64,000 nucleotides of DNA from the NCBI GenBank assembly GCA_002839825.1, contig PGYU01000001.1, positions 124,001 through 188,000 of the forward strand. The letters are read 5' to 3'. Below are positions 7,984-16,894 of this stretch, in pieces. Source of the DNA: Ignavibacteriae bacterium HGW-Ignavibacteriae-1. GTDB taxonomy: Bacteria; Bacteroidota; Ignavibacteria; Kapaibacteriales; UBA2268. The notes below the pieces were generated by a model, which was given only the letters and a program-made list of their open reading frames with translations, made no database searches and was not told the origin of the DNA. Every line of letters starts with the position of its first letter. Within the stretch, counting starts at the first letter, position 1. A program made the translations under genes and the position numbers.

Positions 7984-9114
7984 ATGCTCTATTATTTGTT
8001 TGATTGGATTTGGAAGACTTTTGACCCGCCCGGATTCGGTCTATTCCAGTATATTACATTTCGTTCTGCATTGGCAGCCATCACAGCTCTATTAATCAGC
8101 TTCATCGTTGGACCGATAATCCTCCGAAAATTGACTAAACACCAGATAGGGGAGCAATCCAAAAACGAACTTCAGAACGTCGGAAATCACTCCTCCAAAG
8201 CCGGTACACCAACAATGGGTGGATTGATAGTCCTTTCGGCACTTCTCGTTCCTACTTTGCTTTGGGCGGATTTGTCAAATATGTTCGTAATAATGATATT
8301 GCTGACTACAATTTGGCTCGGTATAGTCGGTTTCATTGATGATTACTTGAAGGTGATAAAAAAATATCCCCAAGGCTTGATCGGCAGATATAAAATCATA
8401 GGGCAGGTATCAATAGGCATCATTCTCGGCTCGGTAATATACTTTTGCCCGGATTGGTTCTCACAAGATTTTCACAAATATAACACGCTGACTACGGTTC
8501 CATTTGAAAAGAATCTCAATTTCAATTTCCAATTCATGTATATCCCGATGGTAATTTTCATTCTTACCGCAACATCTAACGCCGTCAATTTGACTGATGG
8601 CTTGGATGGGCTTTCTATCGGTACTGTGGGAATAGCAGCATTAGTGTTAGCTTTGATAGCTTACGTAACGGGCAATGTGCGTTTTTCTGAATATTTGAAT
8701 GTTGTATATTTGCGAGAAACAGGGGAATTGACAATTTTTGCATTTGCATTGGTTGGTGCAGCACTCGGATTTCTATGGTATAATTCCTATCCGGCGCAAG
8801 TTTTTATGGGCGATACGGGTTCTTTAGCTCTTGGTGGAGCAATTGGTGGTCTTGCGATATTGATTAAGAAAGAATTCTTACTACCGATTATTGGTGGAAT
8901 TTTCTTTGCTGAAGCTTTGTCGGTAATAATCCAAGTTAGTTATTTCAAATATACTAAGAAGAAATATGGTGAAGGGAAGCGATTATTTAAGATGGCACCG
9001 ATCCATCATCATTTTGAAAAGAGTGGATGGCACGAATCAAAGATTGTAACTAGATTCTACATAATTGCGGTAATGCTCGCAATTATAACTCTTACAACAT
9101 TCAAAGTGAGATAA
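7984..9114 (+). CDS. mraY: Phospho-MurNAc-pentapeptide transferase MraY
   Basis: Integral membrane enzyme that transfers phospho-MurNAc-pentapeptide from UDP to undecaprenyl phosphate, forming lipid I. It has 376 residues and about ten membrane helices. Signature stretches are visible in order: KAGTPTMGGL (after helix 1), IDDYLKVIKK with the paired aspartates, NLTDGLDGLSIG, FMGDTGSLALGG and APIHHHFEKSGW. All catalytic aspartates and the HHH loop are present. Its product would be flipped and used by enzymes not encoded here. It converges with the NlpC/P60 gene; the 18 bases between them hold no terminator that I can see. Confidence 0.97.
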   Translation: MLYYLFDWIWKTFDPPGFGLFQYITFRSALAAITALLISFIVGPIILRKLTKHQIGEQSKNELQNVGNHSSKAGTPTMGGLIVLSALLVPTLLWADLSNMFVIMILLTTIWLGIVGFIDDYLKVIKKYPQGLIGRYKIIGQVSIGIILGSVIYFCPDWFSQDFHKYNTLTTVPFEKNLNFNFQFMYIPMVIFILTATSNAVNLTDGLDGLSIGTVGIAALVLALIAYVTGNVRFSEYLNVVYLRETGELTIFAFALVGAALGFLWYNSYPAQVFMGDTGSLALGGAIGGLAILIKKEFLLPIIGGIFFAEALSVIIQVSYFKYTKKKYGEGKRLFKMAPIHHHFEKSGWHESKIVTRFYIIAVMLAIITLTTFKVR

Positions 9115-9132
9115 TAAGATGATTCTGAATCT

Positions 9133-9966
9133 TTAAGGATTAACTTCTGCGTTCAGCACATCGGGTTTGTTAATGCTCAAATTGGCAACGTCTTTGGCTG
9201 TAATTCTTCTGCCGCCGATGAAATTCTTCTTGTAGTAAGAAGATTCTAAAGACGATACTGTCACTCCAAATCTTGAACTTGCATGAGCGAAAAGATTATC
9301 GCCTAAGTAAATGCCAACGTGTGAAGCAAATTTGCGTGAGTAAGTATGGAAAAACACCATGTCGCCAAATTCAAGTTGATTTCTGGGGATTTTTCTGCCA
9401 ATGTTGACTTGTTCGCGGGCAACTCTTGGTATCAAAATGCTTGCTGAAGAAAGGAATATTTTTTGGGTGAATGCCGAGCAATCAATTGCTCGAGTAGTTG
9501 TGCCCCCAAATCTGTAGGGAGTACCAAGCCATTCCATGATTTCGTCCATCAATTCATCTTTTCTGATGCCCGATTCGATGTATGGCGATTGGATATGGTC
9601 GTCAATGTAGGAGAGCCAAAGCATTTTGAAAGAATCTATATCAACGATTACATCATCTTCATTTTGCAATTCATCAATGTCTTCGCCAAAATCACCAATT
9701 TCTTCACCCGAATCAAGGTCTTCGGCATGTTCCAGTAGTTCGTTTTGGAGTTCTTCGTTGGTTTCTTCGACAATCGGGTCGAGTCCTGCGATTTCGCAGA
9801 GATGTTCTGAGCTTGACCTGATTATTTGAATCGCTTGTTCGCGCGTTTGCTTGGGGTTGTACTTTCGCCTTTTGCGGGCGGAAGCTTCATCTGTGAGGCT
9901 TATGAATGTTAATAAAGCTATTATTGTAAGAACAATTGATTTAGTAATCAGTGTTTTCAATCTCAT
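9133..9966 (-). CDS. Exported NlpC/P60 peptidoglycan hydrolase
   Basis: A 277-residue secreted protein. The signal peptide ends in ASA (residues 28-30). A basic stretch and a strongly acidic linker (about 64-112, rich in E and D) separate it from a C-terminal NlpC/P60 (C40) domain starting near 135. Catalytic residues are C163 in AIDCSAF and H216 in SHVGIYLG, with a further polar residue expected near LFAHAS. These enzymes cut the D-iGlu to diamino-acid bond in cell-wall stem peptides. No SH3 or LysM anchoring domain is seen, so the acidic linker is the unusual part. The gene has a good promoter candidate at 10028-10060. It may be envelope-remodelling or lipoprotein-like in the Spr/MepS manner, but there is no lipobox. 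Confidence 0.92.
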   Translation of the reverse strand: MRLKTLITKSIVLTIIALLTFISLTDEASARKRRKYNPKQTREQAIQIIRSSSEHLCEIAGLDPIVEETNEELQNELLEHAEDLDSGEEIGDFGEDIDELQNEDDVIVDIDSFKMLWLSYIDDHIQSPYIESGIRKDELMDEIMEWLGTPYRFGGTTTRAIDCSAFTQKIFLSSASILIPRVAREQVNIGRKIPRNQLEFGDMVFFHTYSRKFASHVGIYLGDNLFAHASSRFGVTVSSLESSYYKKNFIGGRRITAKDVANLSINKPDVLNAEVNP

Positions 9967-10027
9967 ATTTCACCTATTATTTCTCATTTGAAACTTTTTA
10001 AGTCTTAGTGTGTTTTATATATCTTTA

Positions 10028-10060
10028 CAAATATAAAGCTAAAATTTACCAGTTTTCAAA
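10028..10060 (-). promoter_or_regulatory. Bacteroidota-type promoter for NlpC/P60 gene
   Basis: On the minus strand TTTG (10060-10057), a 21-base spacer and TATATTTG (10035-10028) match the Bacteroidota -33/-7 pattern (TTTG, then TAnnTTTG). The start of transcription would fall near 10021, leaving a leader of about 55 bases before the ATG at 9966. The imperfect palindrome at 10060-10083 touches the -33 box and might be an operator. Confidence 0.55.
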
Positions 10061-10083
10061 AGTGTGTAAAAAATTTTACACTT
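10060..10083. repeat. Imperfect palindrome near -33 box
   Basis: AAGTGTGTAAA (10060-10070) and TTTTACACTT (10074-10083) are inverted copies apart from a two-base bulge in the left arm. The element sits at the upstream edge of the NlpC/P60 promoter, in a 250-base AT-rich divergent spacer. The rest of the spacer holds only runs of A and T that I cannot assign. Confidence 0.35.
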
Positions 10084-10217
10084 TTAACAACTACAATTTA
10101 ACACTTTTTTTTCAATTACACAAAATTATATAAAGTTTCTGCATTTTTGTATAACGTTTTTGCTCTTTCAATATTTTTTGTCATTTTTGTTTCTTGATTA
10201 ATCAAACAAGTACAAAA

Positions 10218-11009
10218 ATGTTTATTTCAGTAGTACAATTCGAGCCAAAGTTTGGCGAAATCGAAACAAATTTTTCTAGAGTTTTGGATGCCGTAAAGTC
10301 AGTCAAATCTGATTTAATCGTGTTCCCGGAGCTTTGTCTGACAGGTTATGACTTCGTTTCGAGAGAAGAGGCAATGAAATTAGCCTTAGAAGTCCAAGAT
10401 TTAGTTTTCACCGAATTGAAAAATCTTGCCATCAAGGAAAAGAAGATAATCGTTATCGGTTTTCCGGAAATCAGCGGTGATAAATTGTATAATTCCGCCG
10501 CAATACTGCTCCCAAATCCGCAATTGAACAATGTCTATCGTAAAACGCACTTATTTTTCCGAGAAAGATTCATATTCGACGAAGGAGACATGGGCTTTTT
10601 TGTGATTGAAAGCATTGAGCCGGAAATCAAGATTGGCACTATGATTTGCTATGATTGGCGATTCCCCGAAGCCTCTCGAACTTTAGCTTTGAATGGTGCA
10701 GACCTCATCGTTTGCCCCTCAAATTTGGTAACCAATGTTTGGCATATCGCAACTCCTGCCAGAGCCTTAGAGAACAAAGTTTATTTAGCGGTTGCAAATC
10801 GGATTGGTATTGAAAACAGGAACGGACAGGAACTTTTATTCAACGGTAGCAGCCAAATTTACTCATATAATGGAAGCGTTTTAAGCAAAGCTCATCCCGA
10901 TACCGAAGAGATTATTTCAGCCGAAATTGAGCCAATCATGACAAGAAACAAATCTTTTAACGAATTTAATGATATTTTTGCAGACCGACGTTCTCAATAT
11001 TATTTATAA
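10218..11009 (+). CDS. Nitrilase-superfamily carbon-nitrogen hydrolase
   Basis: A 263-residue cytoplasmic hydrolase with the complete Glu-Lys-Cys triad: E38 in FPELCLTGYD, K109 in YRKTHLFF and C144 in GTMICYDWRFPE. The length and the CYDWRFPE motif fit the omega-amidase/N-carbamoyl-type branches of the superfamily, which cut C-N bonds in small amides; the exact substrate cannot be assigned. I chose ATG 10218; a TTG at 10194 would add eight residues and lies inside the perfect palindrome TTGATTAATCAA (10194-10205), so it is less likely. The ABC transporter ATPase begins 15 bases after its stop, so it may head that operon. Confidence 0.9.
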   Translation: MFISVVQFEPKFGEIETNFSRVLDAVKSVKSDLIVFPELCLTGYDFVSREEAMKLALEVQDLVFTELKNLAIKEKKIIVIGFPEISGDKLYNSAAILLPNPQLNNVYRKTHLFFRERFIFDEGDMGFFVIESIEPEIKIGTMICYDWRFPEASRTLALNGADLIVCPSNLVTNVWHIATPARALENKVYLAVANRIGIENRNGQELLFNGSSQIYSYNGSVLSKAHPDTEEIISAEIEPIMTRNKSFNEFNDIFADRRSQYYL

Positions 11010-11024
11010 ACACAAATTTTGAAA

Positions 11025-11750
11025 ATGAAAGCAATTGAAATAAGTAAATTAAACAAGACATTCAATAAAAAGTCGAAAATGCCGACCCGTGCTTTGATAG
11101 ATTTTGACGTAGAAATTATTCCCGGCGAAGTTGTTGGACTGATTGGACCCAACGGTGCAGGCAAAACAACGCTAATCAGAATCCTTATGGGATTTGATAA
11201 TGCTGATAGCGGTTCGGTATCAGTTTTCGGCATTGATAACCAAGATTATAGATTCAAACAGCTTGTAGGGTTCCAATCCGATAATCAATATCGCTCAAAA
11301 ACAATGAAAACATACGATTTTTTGGTTTTGAATTCGATTTTAGCAGGATTTCCAAATAACGATGAGCAAATCCACACTTTGTTGGAATATTTCAAACTGT
11401 CTCAAGCCGCAGATAAATCTCTCGTTAGTTTATCAAAGGGCATGAGACAAAAAGTTGAATTGATTTCCTCGTTCATCGGCAAACCCAAATTAGTTGTTCT
11501 CGATGAACCAACTGCAGCACTTGACCCGCCATCTGTTTTTGAATTGCGGGATTTTATATCCGAACAAAAAAAATCAGGCATGACGATATTATTCAGTTCT
11601 CACCATCTGACCGAAGTAGAGAAAGTCTCTGACCGAATTCTCTTCATTGATTCCGGCGAACTGAAAGGCAACGTGCTGACATCTGAGGCTGGTCCGGGAT
11701 TTATCGAAGAAGCATTCCGTAGATACGAATCCGAAAGGAGTTTTTTATGA
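11025..11750 (+). CDS. ABC transporter ATP-binding protein
   Basis: A 241-residue nucleotide-binding subunit of an ABC-2 type transporter. Walker A is GPNGAGKTT, the signature is LSKGMRQKVEL, and Walker B is VVLDEPTAALDP, followed by the H-loop SSHH. The Q-loop region reads GFQSDNQY. Its partner permease follows with a four-base ATGA overlap. Such pairs usually export lipids, polysaccharides or small molecules, or drive gliding or copper-related functions in Bacteroidota (NosFY/GldAG-like). The substrate cannot be told. Start ATG at 11025, two codons inside a possible TTG at 11019. Confidence 0.93.
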   Translation: MKAIEISKLNKTFNKKSKMPTRALIDFDVEIIPGEVVGLIGPNGAGKTTLIRILMGFDNADSGSVSVFGIDNQDYRFKQLVGFQSDNQYRSKTMKTYDFLVLNSILAGFPNNDEQIHTLLEYFKLSQAADKSLVSLSKGMRQKVELISSFIGKPKLVVLDEPTAALDPPSVFELRDFISEQKKSGMTILFSSHHLTEVEKVSDRILFIDSGELKGNVLTSEAGPGFIEEAFRRYESERSFL

Positions 11751-12529
11751 AAACTCAACTACAAGCAATTCTCAAAGCTGAATTTACAAGATATTTTACA
11801 TTATCCAAAATCATAATTCTTTCGCTTGTTACCATACTTGGAGTTGTGATTGCAATGTTGCCCTCATGGCTTGGCTTTTTTGATAGCGAAGCAGCCGGAT
11901 TTTTTGCGATTAAAGATATTTTCACTTATGCTTTGAAAATTATCATACCGTTTTCGATTTTCTTCATTACACCCGGAATCATAGCAAATGATGTCAACAA
12001 CTTTTGGTTCAGAACTGTTTTTTCAAGACCCGTTCAACGTCAAACTGTTCTCGCATCAAAATATATCTACGCATCACTATTACTATTGCTGTTCACTATT
12101 GCGTTTTGCTTGATTCCACTGATAGTGTTCTCGTTTACTGCTCCGGGAATTGAGTTTAACGTATTTTCAGTCTTGTCAATTTGGTTCTTTGCATATATGG
12201 AAGGCTTACTATTCATTAGCATAGCGATTTGGTTTTCATGCTTCTTGAGCAAATTTTTCAATGTGTTATTGCTCGCAATTTGGATGTTTGCAGATAATAT
12301 CGTCATCAATGGTGTGCTTGCAAATTTCTTTTGGGATTCGCCGATTATGGGCGTATTTACTGAATTTTTCTTTCCAAATGGATTTGCCAACGCAGCAAGT
12401 TTTTATAGTTTGAAAGATTCATTCCCCGTCGAACATTTTTTCTGGGGCATGGCAGCGTTGACATTCTTTGGTGCTTTATCCTATTTGCATTTCAGTCTAA
12501 TAAATATTGACAGGCCCGGCAATGATTAA
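11747..12529 (+). CDS. ABC-2 type transporter permease
   Basis: A 260-residue membrane protein with six hydrophobic segments: residues 18-36, about 65-85 (FSIFFITPGIIAND), 100-125, 130-155, 170-195 and a last one near 232-252. The conserved ABC-2 element is the stretch FFITPGIIANDVNNFWF followed by SRPVQRQTVLASKY. It overlaps the ATPase by four bases and the following thioredoxin-like gene by eight, so the three are almost certainly one unit. NosY/GldG-like permeases have similar structure; I do not assign a substrate. Confidence 0.85.
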   Translation: MKTQLQAILKAEFTRYFTLSKIIILSLVTILGVVIAMLPSWLGFFDSEAAGFFAIKDIFTYALKIIIPFSIFFITPGIIANDVNNFWFRTVFSRPVQRQTVLASKYIYASLLLLLFTIAFCLIPLIVFSFTAPGIEFNVFSVLSIWFFAYMEGLLFISIAIWFSCFLSKFFNVLLLAIWMFADNIVINGVLANFFWDSPIMGVFTEFFFPNGFANAASFYSLKDSFPVEHFFWGMAALTFFGALSYLHFSLINIDRPGND

Positions 12530-13394
12530 TCAACTTAAAGATAAAAACTTTCTTATTATATTATCAATATCACTTATATCGTTCTTGATAGCAATGTTTT
12601 TTTATGTACGCGAAATGAAAAGCGATATTGAGTGGTTGACTTTTGAGAAAGCAAAGGTAGAAGCTGCCACAACTGGAAAATTTATTTATGTCAACGTTTA
12701 CTCGAGATGGGACGCAAATTCGAGACTGAGATATAATACTTTGTTTAGCAATGAAAATGTAACTGAATATTTTCAAAAAGATTTTATTCCGGTCAGATTC
12801 AATCTGGACGATAAAAACGAGAAAGCAGCCTTATCGAAAGATTTCGGCATCAGCACATCGAGATTCGATTTTGTGGCGGATAATCAGGGCAGAATATTGT
12901 CTTTCATGTCCACAAGCACCTCGTATGAGAATTTCATTTCAATGCTCGAAAATTTGGAGAAATTGAAAATAAACGAACTTCAAAGTTTAGAAAATGCCTT
13001 ATCGGCTTCCAAACAAAGCGGCAAATATGTGATGCTGTTTGTCAGTAATTATCTGAATGACAATTTCTTTATTCACGAATTGATGGACAATGACACGAAT
13101 TTCAATTTTGCGATAAATAATCACGAAGTAGCAGTCGCAATGTCCTACGACAAAAGTGATTTTGAGAAAATCAAATTTTTAGCCGATGCAACTAATGAAA
13201 ATGACCCTTTGAAAGAATATCAACCACTTTCAGACAATATGTTTTCCGATAAACGAACATTTTCTACACGACCGATATTATACATTCTCAATCCCGAGGG
13301 GCAACTTTTCGGTAAATTTGTCATGGAATATGACTTATTGAAGCCGAATATTTTCATTGAAAAAGTAGAACAAATCACAAAGAAATCAAATTAG
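12522..13394 (+). CDS. Membrane-anchored thioredoxin-like protein lacking CxxC
   Basis: A 290-residue protein with an N-terminal membrane anchor (about 9-28) and an extracytoplasmic region that looks like two degenerate thioredoxin folds. The first (about residues 50-125) has GKFIYVNVYSRWDANSR, where the redox CxxC would normally sit, then FIPVRFNLDD and a DFVADNQGRIL strand. The second (about 165-285) has GKYVMLFVSNYLNDN and ILYILNPEGQLFGKF. Neither contains a cysteine pair, so a binding or scaffolding role is more likely than disulfide exchange. It overlaps the ABC permease by eight bases, suggesting it works with the transporter. Start at ATG 12522. Confidence 0.65.
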   Translation: MINQLKDKNFLIILSISLISFLIAMFFYVREMKSDIEWLTFEKAKVEAATTGKFIYVNVYSRWDANSRLRYNTLFSNENVTEYFQKDFIPVRFNLDDKNEKAALSKDFGISTSRFDFVADNQGRILSFMSTSTSYENFISMLENLEKLKINELQSLENALSASKQSGKYVMLFVSNYLNDNFFIHELMDNDTNFNFAINNHEVAVAMSYDKSDFEKIKFLADATNENDPLKEYQPLSDNMFSDKRTFSTRPILYILNPEGQLFGKFVMEYDLLKPNIFIEKVEQITKKSN

Positions 13395-13399
13395 AAATC

Positions 13400-14761
13400 A
13401 TGTTTAAAAGCGTAAATCGTATTCATTTTGTAGGCATTGGCGGTATTGGCATGAGCGGTATCGCAGAAATATTATTGCAACAAGGCTTTAAAATTAGCGG
13501 ATCCGATATGAACGAATCCGATAATGTTCGGGAACTCCGCTCCAAAGGTGCAGAAATATATATCGGGCATAAGGCGGAGAATATTCAAAATGCTGAAGTG
13601 GTGGTATATTCGAGTGCTGTCAATCCATTTACAAATCCCGAAACTGTTCATGCTTCCGATTTGGGCATACCAATTATCAGACGTGCCGAAATGCTTGCTG
13701 AAGTTTCCAGATTGAATTACTGTGTAGCTGTCGCCGGAACTCACGGCAAAACTACGACTACATCAATGATTGCACTAATTGCTATCAATGCGGGCATTGA
13801 CCCGACTGTAATTGTGGGCGGCAGATTGCGAGACTTTGGCGGTACAAATGCGCGACTCGGAAAAGGGGAATGGACAATTGTCGAAGCCGATGAATATGAC
13901 AGGTCTTTTTTGCAATTACAACCGACAATTGCTATTATCAACAACATCGAGGCGGAACACCTTGATATCTACGCAGATATTGAAGACATTCGGAAAACTT
14001 TTACAGAATTCGCCAACAAAGTTCCATTTTATGGTCTTGTGGTGCTTGGCAGCGATGATATTGGAGTGCAAAAAATTTCTGATGATTTGAAACGCAAATC
14101 CGTTACATTTGGAATTGGCGAGGACTCCTACTATCGTGCTTCAAATATAATCGAAAGCCCGAGTGGTGCAAGGTTCGACCTTATCTGCAATGAAAAAGAA
14201 ATTTGCAATATTCATCTCAAAGTTCCCGGAATTCACAATATAAAAAACGCTCTTGCGGCAATTACAGTTGCACATAAAATGGGAATTGATTTCGATGTAA
14301 TTAAGCAATCACTCGAAGCCTTCAATGGAGTTTATCGTAGATTTGATATTCGTGGCGAATTTGGCGGCGTACTTGTAATTGATGATTATGCTCATCACCC
14401 AACGGAAGTGAGAGCAACTCTGAATGCTGCTAAATCGTATGGAAGACGTGTGGTAGCGGCTTTCCAACCACACACTTTCACCAGAACTCAAGCAATGTAT
14501 CGCGAATTTGCCGAATCTTTTGATGATGCCGATGTAGTGATTATAACTGAAATTTATCCTGCTCGCGAACGGCCCATAGAAGGTGTTACCGGTCAATTGA
14601 TTGCCGATAGATTGATTGAAAGCGGTAAGGGAAATGTCCATTTTATTCAGACTTTGGACGAAGTAAGAGCCCGGATTTTCGATATTCTTCAGCCCGGTGA
14701 CGTTTTTCTGACTATTGGCGCAGGTAATGTTTGTGATTTGATAGATTGTTTCGAGGCTTAA
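13400..14761 (+). CDS. murC: UDP-N-acetylmuramate--L-alanine ligase MurC
   Basis: Cytoplasmic ligase that attaches the first amino acid (L-Ala) to UDP-MurNAc. The 453-residue protein shows the Rossmann loop FVGIGGIGMSGIAEILL at the start, the ATP loop AGTHGKTTTTSMI, the EADEYDRSFL motif, NIEAEHLDIY and the C-terminal DDYAHHPTEVRATL. All are standard. It lies five bases behind the thioredoxin-like gene and is separated from murF/mraY by about 4 kb of unrelated genes, so the usual mur order is rearranged. MurC acts at the beginning of the same pathway that MurF and MraY finish. Confidence 0.97.
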   Translation: MFKSVNRIHFVGIGGIGMSGIAEILLQQGFKISGSDMNESDNVRELRSKGAEIYIGHKAENIQNAEVVVYSSAVNPFTNPETVHASDLGIPIIRRAEMLAEVSRLNYCVAVAGTHGKTTTTSMIALIAINAGIDPTVIVGGRLRDFGGTNARLGKGEWTIVEADEYDRSFLQLQPTIAIINNIEAEHLDIYADIEDIRKTFTEFANKVPFYGLVVLGSDDIGVQKISDDLKRKSVTFGIGEDSYYRASNIIESPSGARFDLICNEKEICNIHLKVPGIHNIKNALAAITVAHKMGIDFDVIKQSLEAFNGVYRRFDIRGEFGGVLVIDDYAHHPTEVRATLNAAKSYGRRVVAAFQPHTFTRTQAMYREFAESFDDADVVIITEIYPARERPIEGVTGQLIADRLIESGKGNVHFIQTLDEVRARIFDILQPGDVFLTIGAGNVCDLIDCFEA

Positions 14762-14854
14762 CGTCTTACAATTTTATTCGTCTTATGTGAAATAACAATT
14801 TGTTTTTTTTGTCTTATTGTCAATATGTATGTTCAACTTAACATAAATTATATC

Positions 14855-16894
14855 ATGAAATTTATTTTTTTGCTGTCAACTGTGTTTATTATTACTTTTC
14901 AAGCCATTCTATCATCCCCGAGTGAAGCATATTTAAAAAGTCAAATTGTTGCCGAAGTCGGTAAAGAAAAGCTTAGTGCTTTCGATTTGGACAAAGCCTA
15001 TCGCAAAAGTATTAACCGAAGCGATAAACCGATTTTCGAAGCAGGTCGCGATAGTGTAATGGATTTCCTGAATTTATACACCGGTTTCAGACTCAAAGTA
15101 AACGATGCATATAGTCGTGGCTTCGACAAAGATTCCTCAGTCGTAGCAGACATCAACCAAAATCGCAAAATTTTAGCTGAATCTTTTTATTATGACCAAG
15201 TACTCGTCAATCCTGCCATCAACCGATTTCTTGAAATGAGAAAAAAAGAATATCAGGTGGGAATTATCCTTATCAGGCACATTCCTGAAAATGATACAGA
15301 AACAATCACTCCAAAGGAAAAAGTTGAATTGATAAGCCAAAAACTCAGAGCCGGAGAAGGTTTTGAAGAATTAGCAAGAACTTATTCTGATGATAAAAGA
15401 ACCGGCAGTTTAGGCGGATTAATCCAAAATTATGTAACTTCGGGCAAGGTGCAACGCCCAATCGAAAATGCTATCTACAGTACAGGCAAAGGTCAGGTTT
15501 ATCCCGAACCTATTGAAACAGATTTCGGATATTTCTTTATCAAAGTTTTCGATGTCGCCGATAGAATCATCACAAAGCCACGTCATCTTTTGATTACAAT
15601 CAACGAAAATAGAACCGAAGAAGATGCTCGCAAAAAAGCCGACAGCCTTTATAATTTGCTTCAAAAAGGCGCCGATTTCAAAAAATTAGTTTTAGAAAAT
15701 TCAGATGATGTCGTTTCTGCTGAGAAAGGTGGCGATTTGGGCGGATATTATTCACGTTCTACAGGTTTGCAAGAGAGTGAATTGCCATTAGTTGCCGAAT
15801 TCGAAAATGCAGTTTACAACATGAAAAAAGGCGAAATTTCCGAACCTGTCAAAACAGCTTTCGGCTATCATATTATTTATCTTGAAGATGCCATTGAGCC
15901 TATTTTCGAAGCTGAAATTGAAGGTTTGAAAAAATTATACAAAACTTTGTACTATACTCCCGATAAAAATGAATTGATGGATTCGCTCAAACAAGCCTAT
16001 GGTTATAAAATAAACGATGATGTTTTGTTTGAAATGCTCAATTATCTTGATACCAATAAGACCAATATGGAGCGTGAATGGTACAAGAATATTCCAAAGG
16101 ATTTGCACAATAAGACTCTGTACGAGATTTTGAAAAAGAAGACAACGATTGCTGATTTTATCAATATATTGAATACTGACGGTTCGATGCGCGGCGCTGC
16201 TCTGAATGAAGCCGGAATCCGGAAAGCAATTGTCTACAAAGCCGACAATGCTGCATTCGATGAAGCGACCAAGAATCTTGAGAAAGATTATCCCGAATTT
16301 TCTGCTCTAATGAAAGAATTTCGTGATGGCATTATGCTATTCAAAGTAGAAGCAATCGAAGTTTGGGATAAATTAAACAACGAAGATTTGGCATTGGCTC
16401 GTGCTTACTATGATTCCACTAAAACCAAATATTTTACAGACCTTTCCTACGACATATCTGAAATTTATGTGATGAAAGAGGATGACGCTAATGCAATTTA
16501 CGAAAGGGCTAAAAGCGGCGAAGATTTTGCACAAATTGCAAGTGAGGAAACTCAAAGAGCAGGGTATAGAGAAAAGAATGGAAATTGGGGAGTAGTGACA
16601 ATCGCTAACAATCCATTTGCCAAAAAAGCAAATGAATTGAATGTCCAATCAGGTGATATAATTCCACCATTCCAGCATGAACGCGGCTATTCAGTAGTGA
16701 AAATAAATGAAGTGTTTACACCTCGTCAAATGACATTTGAAGAAGCCAAAAGTAGATTCGCACCAAGAATTCAAGAGATACGTCAAAAAAATCTGAACTC
16801 ACAATGGTTAGCAAAGCTAAGCAAAAAATTCAACGTAAAAATACACGAAAAAGTAATTGAAGAAGTAATAAACCAATACAAAAGCGGAAAATGA
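14855..16894 (+). CDS. SurA-like chaperone with three parvulin-type domains
   Basis: A 679-residue exported protein, signal peptide in residues 1-20 (MKFIFLLSTVFIITFQ...). A SurA-like N-terminal helical region (about 30-130) is followed by three stretches with the PpiC/parvulin pattern: about 133-236 (GIILIRH...DFGYFFIKVFD), about 240-345 (KPRHLLITIN...AFGYHIIYLED) and a weaker one near 540-645 (DISEIYVMKED...ERGYSVVKINEV). Such proteins fold or deliver outer-membrane proteins in the periplasm. I preferred ATG 14855 over 14825 because it begins directly at the signal peptide. It overlaps the next gene by four bases (ATGA), forming a chaperone pair. Confidence 0.85.
   Translation: MKFIFLLSTVFIITFQAILSSPSEAYLKSQIVAEVGKEKLSAFDLDKAYRKSINRSDKPIFEAGRDSVMDFLNLYTGFRLKVNDAYSRGFDKDSSVVADINQNRKILAESFYYDQVLVNPAINRFLEMRKKEYQVGIILIRHIPENDTETITPKEKVELISQKLRAGEGFEELARTYSDDKRTGSLGGLIQNYVTSGKVQRPIENAIYSTGKGQVYPEPIETDFGYFFIKVFDVADRIITKPRHLLITINENRTEEDARKKADSLYNLLQKGADFKKLVLENSDDVVSAEKGGDLGGYYSRSTGLQESELPLVAEFENAVYNMKKGEISEPVKTAFGYHIIYLEDAIEPIFEAEIEGLKKLYKTLYYTPDKNELMDSLKQAYGYKINDDVLFEMLNYLDTNKTNMEREWYKNIPKDLHNKTLYEILKKKTTIADFINILNTDGSMRGAALNEAGIRKAIVYKADNAAFDEATKNLEKDYPEFSALMKEFRDGIMLFKVEAIEVWDKLNNEDLALARAYYDSTKTKYFTDLSYDISEIYVMKEDDANAIYERAKSGEDFAQIASEETQRAGYREKNGNWGVVTIANNPFAKKANELNVQSGDIIPPFQHERGYSVVKINEVFTPRQMTFEEAKSRFAPRIQEIRQKNLNSQWLAKLSKKFNVKIHEKVIEEVINQYKSGK

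Noticed and set aside
10194-10205. Perfect palindrome TTGATTAATCAA before the nitrilase gene, resembling an FNR site.
   Set aside because: FNR sites have four bases between TTGAT and ATCAA; here there are two. It also contains the alternate TTG start. AT-rich chance palindrome is as likely.
14825-14854. Ten extra codons before the larger SurA-like protein.
   Set aside because: The internal ATG at 14855 begins directly at a signal peptide, a more natural start.
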